Assembly: GCF_027595985.1 (NCBI RefSeq)
Contig: NC_073306.1
Coordinates: forward strand, 193,519,000 to 193,582,999
Direction: 5' to 3'
DNA length: 64,000 bases
Source of the DNA: Sorex araneus
Taxonomy: Eukaryota; Chordata; Mammalia; Eulipotyphla; Soricidae
The position numbers and the translations under genes were made by a program. Below the pieces are notes generated by a model. That model was not told the origin of the DNA. It did no database searches and worked only from the letters and a program-made list of their open reading frames with translations. Of the stretch, positions 35,301-44,589 are shown in pieces. Position 1 is the stretch's first letter; the number at the start of each line of letters is the position of its first letter.

Positions 35301-38300
35301 CAATAGTTCATCAGAAAATCAAGTACCTCAGAATCAGCTTAACTAAAGAGGTGAATGACCTGAACAAAGAAAACCACAAAACACTGTAGATAACATAGCC
35401 TCAGGTAGTTTAGGTTTATTGGGTTACTCCTGTTGCAGTGCTCCCACTCCTCTTCGTTTATTTGTAGCTTCTTTCTTAGTGTCCTGTTGACTTGTAAATA
35501 TTGTTTTTCTCTTCTCCTTGAGTCCTTTGCATAGTTTATTCAGAGCAATGTCCTTTTTGTATGGACACAGGAAGACTGTAGCAAATGCTATGCTTTTGTA
35601 ACCTGGGAGTCATTTGACTCCACATGATATTTTCCTCCTGGGCATCTGTTCTCTAGACATAAGCCTGAGTTGCCCTTATTTACTAGCACCCCCAAAAGCA
35701 GAGTTCCGAAGAGGGACGAGACAGACCCAGGGCAAGCGGTGAGTTATGTGTTACCCTGGCATCGAGATGGGCCTGGCCAAAGCGCCTAATGCTTAACTAT
35801 AAGTTAAGAGCTTGGTCATGGACAAATGCTGTCATTATCCAAAAGGTAGTAACTAGATTCGGACCCTGCTAGGGTTAGGAATAATTAATCTGGTCTGAGT
35901 GCTGTAGTCTGAGTCTGTGGCAAGATGTTGTCAGGAGAGCTGCCTTGCAAACCTCAATGTATCTCTTGCTATGTCCATACAAAAATAACTAGTATTAAGA
36001 TGTTAATGAGTTTTGGACTAAGGAAAGGAGAAAAACTCCTTAAGAGGTATTTTGCCTGCTGGCCTCAGGAAGGGCTTTTTAATGTTAACTTTGCTACCTG
36101 GCTGTGTGTAGCCTAGGGGCAGGGGGGGGGGGAGACAAAGAAGGGGAGAGACTAGTGAAGGAGGATTGAGCAGCAGAATGGAGAGAGAGGAGAGATAAAG
36201 AGCAGGGAGAGAAATGGAGAGAGAGATGGGAGAGAATGGAATAAAAGGCAATTGATCAATCAATTGATCAATTGATCAATCAAACAAGGGCAATTGGCCC
36301 TTGTTTCCTCTTTTGTGTGCCCCATGGACCAGGCTGCTCCTGCTGGGCTAGCAGCCAGGGACAGAACCCCCAAAACCACGGGGCGGGGGAACGATGGGAA
36401 GAGCCACTGGGGCTCCCCACTCCCTCACCCTCTGACAGATGTTTTTCACAAAACACTACTTCAGTAAATGACAGAGGACAAGAGGTAATGAGACATATCC
36501 CCTGCTCATGGCTCCAAAGGATTAACACATCAAAAGGGCAACATCCCCAAAGCATTGTACAGATTCATTGTGGTCCCTATAAGGACACCCATGAGATTTT
36601 TCATAGAAATAGACAAATGACTACTGAAATTCATGTGGAACAATAAACCCCCACGAATAGCTAAATCAACTATTGGGAAACAAGAGGGAGGCATCACCTT
36701 TCCTAACTTCAAGCTGTACTGCAAAGCAGTAGTAATTAAAAGAGCGTGGTGTTGCAGTAGAAACAGAATACAGACCAATGGAGTAGTGTTGAATATACTG
36801 ACACAGACTCTTAAACCTATGATCACTTAATCTTTGGCAAAGGAGCAAGACGTGGGAAGTAGAGCCAAGAAAGCCTATTCAGCAAATGGTACTGGGAAAA
36901 CTGGAGAGCTACATGCAGTCTATCACTCCACGTTTAGACACTATAACAGGTTTATAAACCCTAAATATGCAATTATCTTTTATAAACCATAATCTACAAT
37001 TACAAATTTAGCATATTATTACTACTTTTTCTTAATACTAACCTTTTGTGGAATCCGGGCGAGGGCTGATGCAATCATATTGGCTTTCTCCTCAGGCAGG
37101 TTACTGACCATTGACCCCAGACTAAACACCACAATACCATTTTCTCCAGAGCTCTGAACAAACTCTTCCATTTCCTAGAAAGAAAGAATTTTCTCCTTAA
37201 TGGCGAGCAAGACCATGTCATACCTTATTGGGCCAGAGTCGTGACTCTGGAATGGAGCACTTGGCATCTAGGTGTGAGCCTCTTTGTTCAAACCTGGCAA
37301 CACACACAATGATATCTAAAGGTGTTCTACATAAACGTACACAAATAAAACATTTTAATGTTTTTATTAGAGTAAAAAAGGTATTTAAAAATGATTGCTA
37401 AATACACACATATGATTAGAATTGTAGACATTATTTTCTTTCTGATTGAGTTAACGTAATTGCAATACTGCATTTATGACTTAAGACATGTAAGGTTGCT
37501 GCCCTTCGTCTTCCATCAAAGTGTGTAAAACCTTCTAGCACTTCCGCAGTGTCACTTCAGGGTTGTCCCTCCATCCTCCTTCACCAGGATCTCAGCCACC
37601 ACATGAGAACGTCACTTATGTTGACAATTTTCAAGAGTTTTTTGTCATCACACACTTTCCCAAAAGTGAATATTGTGAACAAAGCAGCCAGGAATATAGG
37701 AGTGCACATATATTTTTAATGAAGAAGCTTGTGTTCTTAGGTATGGGCGCAGGAATAAAATCACTGAATCAAACAGAGTTAAAAGTTTCACCTTGGGAGA
37801 TCATGTTCTCTTAAGTGGTGTGGAGGTGACCAGGCGCTCTTCAGAATGACCTTTGGCCAATGCGGCCAAGAGTTCAATGCAAGGGCATTTGGAAGTGCTC
37901 TGCTGTGTGAAGAGTGACATGAACCGCCCCAGCTGTGCTGTTAAGGACCAGAGACTCAGCAGGAGATGCTCAGGATCCTCTAGGGATGCCCCCAGAGATT
38001 TTTCAGCATTATGTGTTGCCGGTGATTGCCCCAGGGTTCGGGCAATCTTAACATTGTCTACACGCCTTTGCCTCTGTGCTGCATCTCCTGCCCCTTCTGC
38101 TTTAATTTTTAAAGGAGTATGCATATTGTTTAATTGAGCATGAATCACATACCATTTCTGGCTACAGGGAAAACTCCAAACATATTCCATCAGTGGTGCT
38201 AACTATATCGCTTTTTATTTTGCAAATAATATGTAGAAAAATAATAAAAAAAACTACTATTTTATATTCTAATATTAGAATCTGTAAAACAGGGCAATAA

Positions 38301-41300
38301 TTTCCAGTTCACTCTTCCTGTCCCCTGTCCCTGCGGCCTAAATAAGGGCAAGAGACATTAGCGTATAAAGAGGCTTGGAGTTATTGGTTGAAAAAATCCT
38401 GGTGATTTACTTAAGCCTTTATTGTGTATTTCAATCCAATGATTCAATCGCTACAGTAAACAGCTGAACACAGCTCTACCTATCTAAGAAAAATAGATGA
38501 GCTTTCTGTGAGGGTATAGACAAATATCAAAGCTGCGGTATTAGTCTATATTCCACAAATCATGTGTGCCGAAAGTAGATAATGGACCAAACATGATGAC
38601 CTCCCAGTGTCTGTGTGGCAAGCCATAATGCCCCAAAGTAGAGAGAGAGTATGGGGAATATTGTCTGCCATGGAGGCAGGGGGAGAGTGGGAAAGGGGGG
38701 ATATACTGGAGATATTGGTGGTGGGGAATGTGAACTTGTGGAGGGATGAGTGTTTGATCATTGAGTGATTGTAACCTAAACATGAAAGCTTATAATTATC
38801 TTAAGTGATTCAATAAAATTTAAAAAAAAAGTTGCTGTATTAGTAGTAAAGCAGATTAGCTTCTGCCAAAGGTCATGTGACTAACAGCAAGTAAGTCACT
38901 GTGCTAAGCACAAAACGCTCCTGCACGTGTCCTCTCTGAAGACTGCAAAGGCCCCTGACACCTATCGTGTCCTCACATGGTTCAGGGGTTATGATTCTGT
39001 CTGTGGAAAAGTTTTGTAGTGCATTCTGATTTTTTCTATGTAGGTACGAATCCCTAACTTTCTCTTACTGTTTTTGCATTCCAGAGAGGCTGCAGGTCTC
39101 AGTAAGTACCACCACTGAGAGGAATCAACATACTCTTGATCAAATCCCCTCAACATGCTCAACAGGGATTACAGCTTCTTGAAGCTGCCCATGAGGACTC
39201 CTAATAAGCACACCTGTTGTGCTCGGACAGCATCTAGATTGGCTCTCAGAAGAGCACATATAGCTGACATGCTGAACCCCGTCTTTCTGCTTGGCCTCCT
39301 TCAACTCTTGAGACACAAAACGTTCTTGAACACTGCTTTAATGCCAGATGGGATTGAATCCTATTCATTTGCTCTAAAACCTGCCCCTGCCTGGGTGTGA
39401 CAGTCAGATACTTGTCTCACACCTATGGCTGCCTACTGACTGCTGGTAAGTTTCAGACTGAAAAAATCCTCTCATGGTTGTCTAATCCTCTCATGGTTGT
39501 CTAGCCAGGTCCCTGGATACCTGTGTGTGTTCATGACGTGACTTCTTGGTCATTTTCAAGACCTGATGTTTTACCTGGTTTGGAAATGGCCAGCCAGACT
39601 TCTTTCTGTATGTTTTGATGGGTTTTGCACCATCCCCAAGCTCGTCCTCAGTGGTCAGGGGTTGTATTCAGAGATTGCTATTGGCTCTCTCTTCAGAGGT
39701 CACTCCAGACAATGCTCAGGAGACAGTGATTCTATGTGGGACAGCGTTTATATTGGGATGGGCCTCAGGCTAGACAAGCAGGTTATGCGTGTTTTTGCTG
39801 CCTGCTCCCCCAAATGTCTGAATGCATGCACTACTCCCCCAAATGTCTGAATGCATACAATACCCTTATCTTTTCAAGGTCAAAATTCACCACCCCTAGA
39901 AAAAAAAAGAGAGAAGAAAAGAGAAAAAAAAAAGAGAAAAAAAAATTCACCACCCCTGATGTTCACAAAGAGGCAAGCTTGCCGAGTGCAAGGCAAAACG
40001 CCCTACCCGCTGTGCTATCTCTCCAGCCCCAAAACATTTTTTTTTAATGAATACTGATTTTAAATTATATCTTAATGGAATGTTTTTGGGGCTAGAATGA
40101 TAGCACAGTGGGTAGGGCATTTGTCTTGCATGTAGCCAATCAGGTTCAATTCCCGGCATCCCATATGATTTCCTGAGCACCACCAGGAGCAAATCCTGAG
40201 TGCAGAGCCAGGAGTAACCCTGAAGCATCATCGGGTGTGAGCCAAATAGCGAAGAAAATAAAAGAATTGGTTTTATTTTAGACCATATTAGGTTTTTTCT
40301 TTCTATCACAAATGATCTTATCCTTTGCAGTCACAAAGTTCTTGCCAATGTTATATTATGGGCAGTTTTTAAACATAGAAAAAGTATTAGACTTTTCTAT
40401 TATAACACAAAATGTAAGTCTTTATATATAAATCTATATATCTTTATATCTTTATAAAACTATAATCTATGTTTATATCTATTTACCTCTATATCTAGCA
40501 ACTTTACCCATGTATTGTTTTGTATTCCATAAGATCTTAAAAGCCATGTTCTATAGGCTTGTTGTGAGAGTTGCTACAGACTTCTTCCATGGCTAAAAAT
40601 AGCCACTCAAAGTGTAATAGTTGATGTCAAATCCTAGGGACTCAAATGAGGGTTTTTTGAATATGAAAGGGAAAATAAAGTTGATACCTTGTTTTAAATA
40701 ATTTTGTTGTAGACTTATTTTTAACTGTGGCGTGTTTGATATGCCAAAAACAGTAACAACAAGTCTCACAATGGAGATGTTACTAGTTCCTGCTGGAGCA
40801 AATCGATAAACAAAGGGACAACAACGTTACCGTTTATTCTTTTAAATAAACTTTTCTTTTTAGCTTGATTTCTGAAGATGAAATTTAGAGTAAACAGAAA
40901 AAATAGGACCAGACTTACCTTGGGCAGGGGCTTGGCAGGCTTGCAGTGCAGTCCTCCAACAAATTCAAAATTTGGTAAGATTGGGTGAGGAAACTGAAAA
41001 TCCCAGTATGTTCTAATGAGCCAGAAATCAGCATTCCCCATTAGCTCAGATAACTTAGAAGGTCTTCCTGAAAGATAACAAAACAAAACAACACAAAGCA
41101 ATTCATAAATGTATACATAATGAAAATGAGTAATGTGAATATCCCAAGAAATTTTCTACCATGATCTTTATACAATGGTGTCAAAGGTGCAATATCATTT
41201 GCGTTTTGTTGATGCAAATTATCTAGATATATTTAAGTTTCAATTTCATGTCATTTACCATAAAATGTATGGTAGATTACAGTTGCTTGCGATGCAACTG

Positions 41301-42890
41301 TAATTCATGCATAGAATTTAAATGTTCGAAGCATTTCACATATTTTTATATGAGATAAAATAGAAAAACAAATTTAAAAAATTAATCAATAAGTGTTTAA
41401 AAACTATTTGTGAATCAGGACCAGAGTTATAGCAGAGGCACTTGACTTGAATATAGACAACCAGTTTCTGTTCCTGCAACCCCATATGTCCCCGAGCACT
41501 TCAGAGAAATTCCTTAGCACATTCCCAGGAGTATCCTCTAGGCACTGCTCTGCATGGACTGTACTGTTTATGGGACTCAAAAGAGCATGTCCTGCAGTGG
41601 TGAACTAACAAAAACCAGGGCAAAATGAACCATGCATTCTTTGTAGGAGTTGGTGATCTTTATTTCTCTCTCAGAATTCAGAGAGCCCTCTAAATTATAT
41701 GGGGAAGTTTTACCCAGGTTCAGGAGTGAGACTATGGTTCTTTCCATGAATGCACTCTGCATCTTTGCTTTTCCTTTGCTTCTAAATGAAATACTTTTAC
41801 TGTTGGAATGAGTTTATAATTTTTCTTGAAACCTATATGTCTCTACTCAACATCCCCGAGAGTTTCAAGTGCCTATATGAAAAAGCCTCCAGCAAACAAA
41901 TAAATAATAATGGATATTTAAATATTTTGACATGTGCAATTATTACACTTGTTTCATATCACCTTGTAGAATGTACTAGTAACTATGGGTCATAATACTC
42001 TAAAATTCATGCTAAATTTTAAATATTTCCATAATAATATGTGTATGACATTTTATGTGATATTACATTAGTGTATAAAATCTAAATCTTTATGCATTTG
42101 TAGTGATAGAAACTTTCCCAGGTATTATGATATTTAAGAAATCTTATTATGTGAAATCTGACTTACCTAGTACTTCGCTATAAAACCGATCCCATTTCTT
42201 CTCATTTAACAACTGGCACCAAAAGTCAAAATATAGCACATATAACATATTTTTCACTCTCTCCATGAATGTCAGTTTGTCACTTAATTCTGACAAAACA
42301 ACAGGCACATAGGAAGGTGGGAGTTGAAGTCCTCCAGCATACTTTTCAATTGTAGAGCCAAAGGAGAAGCGGAGACTGTACACTAAAGGGGCTTTGAGTA
42401 CTTCAGCTAGAAGCTCACCACAGGGTCCAACAGCATCTGCCAAAACAACATCAAATCTTGATTCCTGTAGCTTTTTCATCAGTTCCTTGTTGAAAACTAC
42501 ATCTTTACAAAGCTGTTCAATTATATCATAATATTCCCAAGTGATATCTTGCATTTTGGAAAAATATGTCAAAAATGATCTTTGCGCCATGTCATATGTC
42601 CATAAATCAATGAGTTTCTTGAAAGCATCCTCAAAATCCTCCTGAGATATAGATGTTGGGTAGACCTCAAATTTAATAGTGGATGTTTTGTTGGGATCTA
42701 CAAGAATGGAAGCTGAAGATGTCAGAACAACGACTTCATGACCTCTCTTCACAAGCTCATCCAGGATTGTCTTTATGTTGATCCAGTGGCTGTATTCCGT
42801 GGGCCACACCAACACCTTTCCACAACTCCCACAACTGAAGTAACAACCCAGCTCTAGCAGCAGAAGAATTGAAACCCACTTCATAGGCAT
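23724..42890 (-). CDS. UGT2B: Gene B: complete UDP-glucuronosyltransferase 2B-like gene
   Basis: Six exons (42167-42890, 40919-41067, 37043-37174, 30896-30983, 28563-28782, 23724-24006) join in frame to 1596 bp, that is 531 aa plus stop; UGT2B proteins are about 529-530 aa. Known role: transfer of glucuronic acid from UDP-glucuronate to lipophilic acceptors in the ER lumen. Visible parts are a signal peptide (1 to about 23), catalytic His35 and Asp152, an NKT glycosylation sequon at 67, the signature FITHGGTNG...PLFADQ (372-400), one membrane helix (about 494-510) and a cytosolic lysine-rich tail ending KKRH, which fits the dilysine ER-retention rule. All introns are GT-AG. No disabling change was seen. 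UGT2A is less likely because exon 1 has the UGT2B-type DPNKTST...YPTS segment. The copy number name cannot be assigned. Confidence 0.95.
24337..24530 (-). repeat. SOR-type SINE, 10-bp TSD
   Basis: Bounded by aggttctcaa at 24337-24346 and 24521-24530. T-rich tail, 'ctctgcactcaggaattac', and head at 'gctcaagcccc'. Gene A has the empty site at about 1220-1230. Confidence 0.92.
25409..25570 (+). repeat. Fragment of SINE with RTE-type tail
   Basis: The core is present ('cccggcaagctaccgacag', 'gatatgccaaaaacagtaac') and the tRNA head is missing; the end is decayed. Confidence 0.8.
25869..27477. mobile_element. Composite insertion in intron 5 of gene B
   Basis: Flanked by aaaatatcaaaaag (25869-25882) and a similar aaagtatcaaaaag near 27464-27477; gene A has one uninterrupted copy here (about 2850). 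Inside, 25883-26170 is the head of the long RTE-tailed retroposon (compare 63130-63300), followed by a (CA)n run (about 26243-26262) and the nested RTE copy 2. Confidence 0.6.
26452..27412 (-). mobile_element. RTE-clade LINE, copy 2, 12-bp TSD
   Basis: Element 26464-27400 lies between perfect copies of tgaattacttta. On the minus strand it starts within the RT ([20 protein letters not shown]), continues through [13 protein letters not shown] and the palm motif CFADDIILI, and ends with the RTE tail. An internal deletion joins the [10 protein letters not shown] region directly to the last codons of the ORF. Several stops and frameshifts make it inactive. Confidence 0.9.
27930..28085 (-). repeat. 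Old SOR-like SINE shared with gene A
   Basis: Counterpart of 5636-5800, with 'cactcagggaaccatatatgg' and a similar degree of decay. Confidence 0.75.
28563..28782 (-). CDS. UGT2B: Gene B exon 5
   Basis: 220 bp with the signature [19 protein letters not shown] and [13 protein letters not shown]. The first full codon is Asn (GNPKT) where gene A, gene C and the family usually have His (GHPKT). The split codon at the 3' junction becomes TTG (Leu438), not Ser. Confidence 0.95.
28936..29098 (-). repeat. SOR-type SINE
   Basis: 'gattactcctggcagtgcac' and the inverted box B region 'gcagtgatgaaactaagg'; a decayed copy in intron 4 of gene B. Confidence 0.65.
29215..29365 (-). repeat. Degenerate SINE
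   Basis: A SINE-like order of motifs ('ggccacacatggctg', 'ctctgcattacggtc') with heavy decay; tentative. Confidence 0.4.
29630..29800 (-). repeat. SOR-type SINE
   Basis: 'actcagcactcagggataac', 'gagaccatatggggtgcagg' and a recognisable head at 'ctgtactatcattctggctcc'. Confidence 0.75.
29801..30895. other. Intron 4 of gene B, unassigned
   Basis: AT-rich intron DNA without recognisable genes. The last part (about 30790-30895) aligns to the same place next to gene A exon 4 (about 9310-9425). Confidence 0.5.
30896..30983 (-). CDS. UGT2B: Gene B exon 4
   Basis: 88 bp encoding [20 protein letters not shown] and [10 protein letters not shown], with AG and GTAAG borders intact. Confidence 0.95.
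32278..32320. repeat. (TG)n microsatellite
   Basis: About 20 uninterrupted TG units inside the old L1. Confidence 0.95.
33899..35191 (+). mobile_element. Younger L1 nested in the old L1, 13-bp TSD
   Basis: L1 3' end (33912-35178) with the ORF2 C-terminus ('[18 protein letters not shown]' and '[15 protein letters not shown]'), a 3' UTR with 'aacatgatgacctcccagtg' and an A-rich tail. Flanking agaaataattggt / agaaagaattggt differ at one base. The old L1 reads on across the insertion. Confidence 0.9.
35379..36456 (+). mobile_element. Solo LTR (family 1, copy 2) with 6-bp TSD
   Basis: LTR 35385-36450 starts TGTAGA and ends TTCACA, between exact aaacac copies (35379-35384 and 36451-36456). It contains an AATAAA near 36240, an 'aattgatc' tandem stretch (36248-36286) and a G run (36121-36131). 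Similar over most of its length to 13125-14214. It interrupts the old L1. No internal retroviral genes are present. Confidence 0.88.
37043..37174 (-). CDS. UGT2B: Gene B exon 3
   Basis: 132 bp encoding [20 protein letters not shown] then [20 protein letters not shown] and IPQK; phase 0 on both sides. Confidence 0.95.
37229..37312 (+). repeat. Old tRNA-derived SINE shared with gene A
   Basis: Counterpart of 11429-11530; the CA tail here is only a few units long. Confidence 0.65.
37313..38530. other. Intron 2 of gene B, shared non-coding DNA
   Basis: Aligns to gene A 11531-12720 without large gaps. No gene is recognised; the small open frames are not conserved between the copies. Confidence 0.6.
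38531..38844 (+). mobile_element. L1 3' UTR insertion with TSD
   Basis: L1 38546-38829 with the same 3' UTR type as 34900-35170 and an A tail. Flanks agctgcggtattagt and agttgctgtattagt are an imperfect 15-bp duplication. Gene A is empty at about 12720. Confidence 0.85.
39888..39958. repeat. Purine tract between direct repeats
   Basis: An A/G-only stretch flanked by attcaccacccct on both sides; gene A has a single decayed copy of the flank and no tract. It looks like a tail-only retroinsertion. Just upstream (39810-39850) a 27-bp segment with 'cccaaatgtctgaatgcat' is tandemly doubled. Confidence 0.65.
39975..40030 (-). repeat. SINE head fragment
   Basis: Only the tRNA-like 5' end of a SINE remains ('gtgcaaggcaaaacgcc', 'gtgctatctctccagcccc'). 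Confidence 0.75.
40085..40262 (+). repeat. SOR-type SINE shared with gene A
   Basis: Counterpart of 15273-15440. 'ggggctagaatgatagcacag', 'catcccatatgatttcctga' and 'gtgcagagccaggagtaacc' are clear. Confidence 0.88.
40727..40842 (+). repeat. 5'-truncated SINE with RTE-type tail
   Basis: Begins in the core ('gatatgccaaaaacagtaac') and runs into 'acaatggagatgttactag' and 'gagcaaatcgataaacaaag'. Confidence 0.82.
40919..41067 (-). CDS. UGT2B: Gene B exon 2
   Basis: 149 bp encoding (G)[39 protein letters not shown] and [10 protein letters not shown], with intact AG and GTAAG splice sites. Confidence 0.95.
41418..41577 (+). repeat. Old SINE shared by all gene copies
   Basis: Counterpart of 16395-16560; in gene C a deletion endpoint falls inside it. 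Confidence 0.7.
42167..42890 (-). CDS. UGT2B: Gene B exon 1
   Basis: 724 bp. Start [20 protein letters not shown] at 42890; the second ATG is two codons in and would also give a signal peptide. His35 in TEYSHW, Asp152 in LADAVGPC and the sequon NKT at 67-69 are present. It ends [12 protein letters not shown] at a GTAAGT donor. This exon sets substrate preference in the family. Confidence 0.96.
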
Positions 42891-42961
42891 TATGCAGAAC
42901 GTGAGACCTGTTTCCAGTCTCAGTGCTTGTATTTTTCTCCAAAGGATAAGTCTTTAAAAAA

Positions 42962-42974
42962 GTTAATGTATAAC
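42962..42974 (-). promoter_or_regulatory. HNF1-like site upstream of gene B
   Basis: gttaatgtataac matches the palindromic HNF1 consensus (GTTAATNATTAAC) except at two positions, 72-84 bp upstream of the start codon. A TTTAAA-like stretch lies between the site and the gene (about 42952-42960). HNF1 control of UGT2B promoters is known; binding here is inferred. Confidence 0.5.
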
Positions 42975-43202
42975 TTATGTTGAAACAAATTCATAATGTT
43001 ATCAATCAGTTCAACTGAGTACATAATTCAAAGTCTAGGTTACCTGGATACATTTATGAGCAAATGTATTCAATTTCTCTATGAAGATTATGAAAGACTT
43101 TCATCAAGAAATGGCAATGTGTGCAAATTACCAATATTTTACATGACAATTTTGTAAGAGTGTTAAGGGGAGTGGCAATGAGATGACACTACACTTTTTA
43201 GT

Positions 43203-43389
43203 TTACAAGTGAAATGCAAGTTAAAGACTATGAAATCTCATCTCACTATTAAGAACAGCCCTTTATGAGTGGTTTATATCAAAAAGACAAAGGATAGAAT
43301 TGTGGGCAATAGGAGCACCCCTACTTTATTAATGTGAATTGGCCCTAAAGGGGTGAACTCTATGAAAGGTATGAGTATTCTCAATCACA
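43203..43389 (+). mobile_element. Ancient L1 fragment cut by the duplication junction
   Basis: Matches 19055-19240 upstream of gene A, then stops at about 43389. From 43390 the sequence matches the region downstream of gene B ('aacattgctaaaccatg', 23338). It marks where the 5' flank of gene B joins the 3' flank of gene C. Confidence 0.75.
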
Positions 43390-43594
43390 GAAAAAACATT
43401 GCTAAACCATGCAGGCGACATGAAGGAAAGAGCAAAGCAATAGAGGGTTATTAGTGCCTGATGGTAATGGGTGTGCCTCAGGGGTGCTGTTGTGAGAGTA
43501 GCTCAATAAACCTGCGATAGGACCAAGGACAACCCAATGTTACCCAATAACATATATTGGGTACACAGAAAACACAGAAAACATTTTATTTTCC

Positions 43595-43600
43595 TTTATT
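43595..43600 (-). terminator. Polyadenylation signal of gene C
   Basis: AATAAA on the minus strand about 195 bp after the exon 6 stop, at the same place as in gene B. Confidence 0.55.
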
Positions 43601-43792
43601 TTCTTCTTGGAATGACATAGGTAGCAATCTAACCAGTAGTGAATAATTGACAAGCAAATTTCAAAAAAGAAATCAATTCAAAAAAGTATTTTTTTGTCAG
43701 AGGAGAAAGGAATCCAGGCCCTTCAGCTTCTTCCTGGAATAAACCGGAGGGTCCTGTCTGTGTGAGAGAGCAGCTTCGGGCCTCAGATGCAA

Positions 43793-44072
43793 CTAGTGCC
43801 TCTTTTCCTTCTTCCCTGCTTTAGAAAACAGCCGGCAACAGCACAGGCAGCATTTGGTGATGAGCCACAGGGCAGCTGCCACGCAGGCCAGCAGGAAGCC
43901 GATCACGTCCAGAGAGTGGTACTGGAGCAGGGTGAGGCCGTGGGAGGCGGGCCGCAGGTGTTTGGCTCCTTTGTGGCACATGACAAACTTGATCCAGAAG
44001 ACTGCCCTGTCCAGAGGCTTCACTGGCTGATCATGCTGAATTCCCTTTAATTTCATCGCATTCTCCTTATAT
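43793..44072 (-). pseudogene. Gene C exon 6 (intact frame)
   Basis: 280 bp including TAG, encoding [20 protein letters not shown], the [15 protein letters not shown] block, the membrane helix [16 protein letters not shown] and a tail ending KKEKRH. One codon shorter than gene B. Acceptor AG is at 44073-44074. Exon-level evidence for the gene C pseudogene. Confidence 0.9.
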
Positions 44073-44247
44073 CTAAAGGACAAAAAAAATATTAGATATT
44101 AAAAGGAAATTATGTTGCCTAAGCCAATGATTTACTTAAAAGATTTGTACTGAGTCTTGTATTTGGATCAGAATAAATACCACAGAATTACAAATGAAAT
44201 ACTACATTCTGAGCTGTCATCATAGCTTGTACTTTAAATAGGAGTAT

Positions 44248-44412
44248 GAAGGCCCAAAAGATGGTACTGTGGTAAGGCTCTTGCCTTGCATGTGACTGAC
44301 CAGCACTTGAACTCTGGAATCACATGTAGTCCTTCAAGCACCACCAGGAATGAGCACATAGCCAGAAGTAAGCCCTGAGCATCAGTGGGTGTGCCCAATT
44401 CCATCCCAACTC
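44248..44412 (+). repeat. SOR-type SINE
   Basis: 'aaggcccaaaagatggtactg', 'ttgccttgcatgtgactgacc' and 'cttcaagcaccaccaggaatg'; diverged copy. Confidence 0.75.
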
Positions 44413-44589
44413 CCAACCTGGTCTCCTTAAAAGGAGATTGCCATTAAAAACATGGTGATGTCAAGATATACAACAAAACAAAACAAAAAGGATGATATTG
44501 ATTTAAAAAATTAAAGTGAAGATGGAAGTTTGATGTGATAGATTGCTTATCTTTTACTTTGTCATTTAATTAGACAATGGTTATAGAAT

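Larger units (their letters stand above)
32015..36930 (+). mobile_element. Old L1 ORF2 fragment, host of two later insertions
   Basis: Sequence order follows L1 ORF2 from the endonuclease part ('cacattcttctccaatgcac', 32345) through the RT ('ctgataccaaaagcagacag', 33299; 'gaccaagtaggatttgtcc', 33434) to the C-terminal side ('tcatgtggaacaataaacc', 36631). It is split by a younger L1 (33912-35178) and an LTR (35385-36450). A (TG)n run lies at 32278-32320. The 3' UTR is absent. Reading frames are heavily broken. Gene A has no counterpart in its intron 3. Confidence 0.85.
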
